Source of the DNA: CAZYHS01 sp964647545
GTDB lineage: Bacteria > UBA10199 > GCA-002796325 > 1-14-0-20-49-13
Assembly (NCBI GenBank): GCA_964647545.1
Contig: CAZYHS010000028.1
Coordinates: forward strand, 1-14,265
Length of the DNA: 14,265 bases
Direction: 5' to 3'
The notes beneath the pieces were generated by a model. That model had not been told where the DNA came from and made no database searches. It worked only from the letters and a program-made list of their open reading frames with translations. The position numbers and the translations under genes were made by a program. This document shows positions 13,994 through 14,265 of this stretch, piece by piece; the stretch's first letter is position 1, and every line of letters starts with the position of its first letter.

Positions 13994-14048
13994 CGTCGAG
14001 GATCCCCCGAAGCTCTTAGCGAAGGGGGACGGTCGATAGAGTTCGACG
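13994..14048. repeat. Hairpin-forming palindrome
   Basis: Outer arms CGTCGA (13994-13999) and TCGACG (14043-14048) enclose TCCCCC (14003-14008) pairing with GGGGGA (14024-14029), with an inner GAA/GAA internal loop and a GCT-CTT-AGC tip. The compact CCCCCGAAGC...AGCGAAGGGGG core looks like a dispersed palindromic repeat of the REP kind; only one copy is in this window. Confidence 0.6.
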
Positions 14049-14065
14049 TTGTTTGAAATTTAAAT

Positions 14066-14139
14066 GCTCCCTTCGTCTAGCGGTCTAGGACATTGCCCTC
14101 TCAAGGCAAAGATCGCGGGTTCGAATCCCGCAGGGAGCG
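14066..14139 (+). tRNA. tRNA-Glu (anticodon CUC)
   Basis: A 74-base cloverleaf. The acceptor stem GCTCCCT pairs with AGGGAGC (14132-14138), and the discriminator is G139. The anticodon stem TTGCC/GGCAA holds loop CTCTCAA with anticodon CTC at 14100-14102, which reads GAG codons. The T arm is GCGGG-TTCGAAT-CCCGC. The CCA end is not encoded (CAG follows the discriminator), so it must be added by CCA-adding enzyme. It is the only plus-strand gene seen and is followed at once by its own terminator. Confidence 0.97.
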
Positions 14140-14143
14140 CAGG

Positions 14144-14175
14144 AAAAAAGGCAACTCTTTTGGGTTGCCTTTTTT
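14144..14175 (+). terminator. Intrinsic terminator of tRNA-Glu
   Basis: AAAAAAGGCAAC pairs with GTTGCCTTTTTT (12 bp, 8-base loop), so the T-run doubles as the 3' arm of the hairpin. It begins five bases after the tRNA end, and its symmetry would also allow function on the minus strand. Confidence 0.9.
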
Positions 14176-14200
14176 CTTGGGTTTTTCTTTGGATTTGAAC

Positions 14201-14217
14201 GCCTGCCAAAGGCAGGC
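14201..14217. repeat. Perfect short palindrome at the right edge
   Basis: GCCTGCC-AAA-GGCAGGC, 7-bp stem with a 3-base loop, no T-run after it on either strand. The remaining bases to 14265 are GC-rich and non-coding by eye. Probably a dispersed repeat; nothing further can be assigned before the window ends. Confidence 0.6.
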
Positions 14218-14265
14218 CTGTTCGACGACCGAGGCCGGCACCGCTCCGAGCCAAATGCGAGGAGT

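Larger units (their letters stand above)
13655..14065. other. 411-base gene-free interval between FKBP and tRNA-Glu
   Basis: No convincing coding frame. Small open frames across the 9-bp repeats give runs like LTDLTE only because three codons make one repeat. The interval holds the inverted 9-bp repeats (13694-13776), a partial tRNA-Glu 5' copy (13916-13944), a CCGACGTCGG palindrome (13947-13956), a GCTTTT/AAAAGC hairpin near 13961-13977 and a larger hairpin (13994-14048). It must contain the promoters of both the FKBP gene (minus) and the tRNA (plus); neither could be fixed by eye. Confidence 0.6.

Noticed and set aside
14060..14254. Minus-strand 64-codon frame at the right edge
   Set aside because: It is antisense to tRNA-Glu and its terminator; PAGFEPAIFALRGQCPRPL is the well-known shadow of a tRNA.

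Overview
The window is an almost entirely minus-strand block from a Gram-negative bacterium with moderate GC. The Gram-negative call rests on Sec/lipoprotein signals, a PhoB-type Pho box and a DedA protein. Gene content and the dispersed palindromes near the tRNA would fit an uncultured deltaproteobacterium-like or groundwater lineage, but the species cannot be read from the sequence. Only tRNA-Glu(CUC) near the right end is on the plus strand.

Right to left along the minus strand: tRNA-Glu with its terminator (plus strand); about 400 bases without a gene, holding a 9-bp inverted minisatellite, a partial copy of the tRNA 5' end and several hairpins; an FKBP/SlyD-type peptidyl-prolyl isomerase with two possible starts (lipoprotein or cytosolic); and a secreted DUF4177-like protein with a Lys/Ala/Glu-rich tail, its own promoter and a strong terminator. 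Then a closely packed run (1-base gaps or 1-10-base overlaps): a degenerate histidine kinase fused to a degenerate GGDEF domain, a long PlsC-type acyltransferase, a secreted carboxypeptidase-regulatory-like protein, an MFS exporter, phoB and phoR. After a 95-base gap with a well-formed Pho box comes pstS-pstC-pstA-pstB1-pstB2-phoU-dedA, and finally the 5' part of priA, which runs off the left edge.

The core is a complete high-affinity phosphate system. PstS binds phosphate, PstC/PstA form the channel, two PstB ATPases drive it, and PhoU and PhoR/PhoB sense phosphate status and regulate transcription. The DedA protein at the operon end may recycle a lipid phosphate carrier.

The most interesting observations are these. 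(1) The two PstB proteins carry complementary defects: PstB1 lacks the Q-loop Gln and the H-loop His but has a perfect signature, while PstB2 has an altered signature (LSGEQ) but intact Q, H and Walker A. This predicts a PstB1/PstB2 heterodimer with one canonical and one degenerate ATP site. (2) The first gene of the run is a doubly degenerate pseudo-kinase/pseudo-GGDEF fusion. (3) PhoR has no transmembrane segment and has Gln in place of the acidic residue next to its phospho-acceptor His. (4) The FKBP gene has a lipoprotein start and a much stronger internal start.
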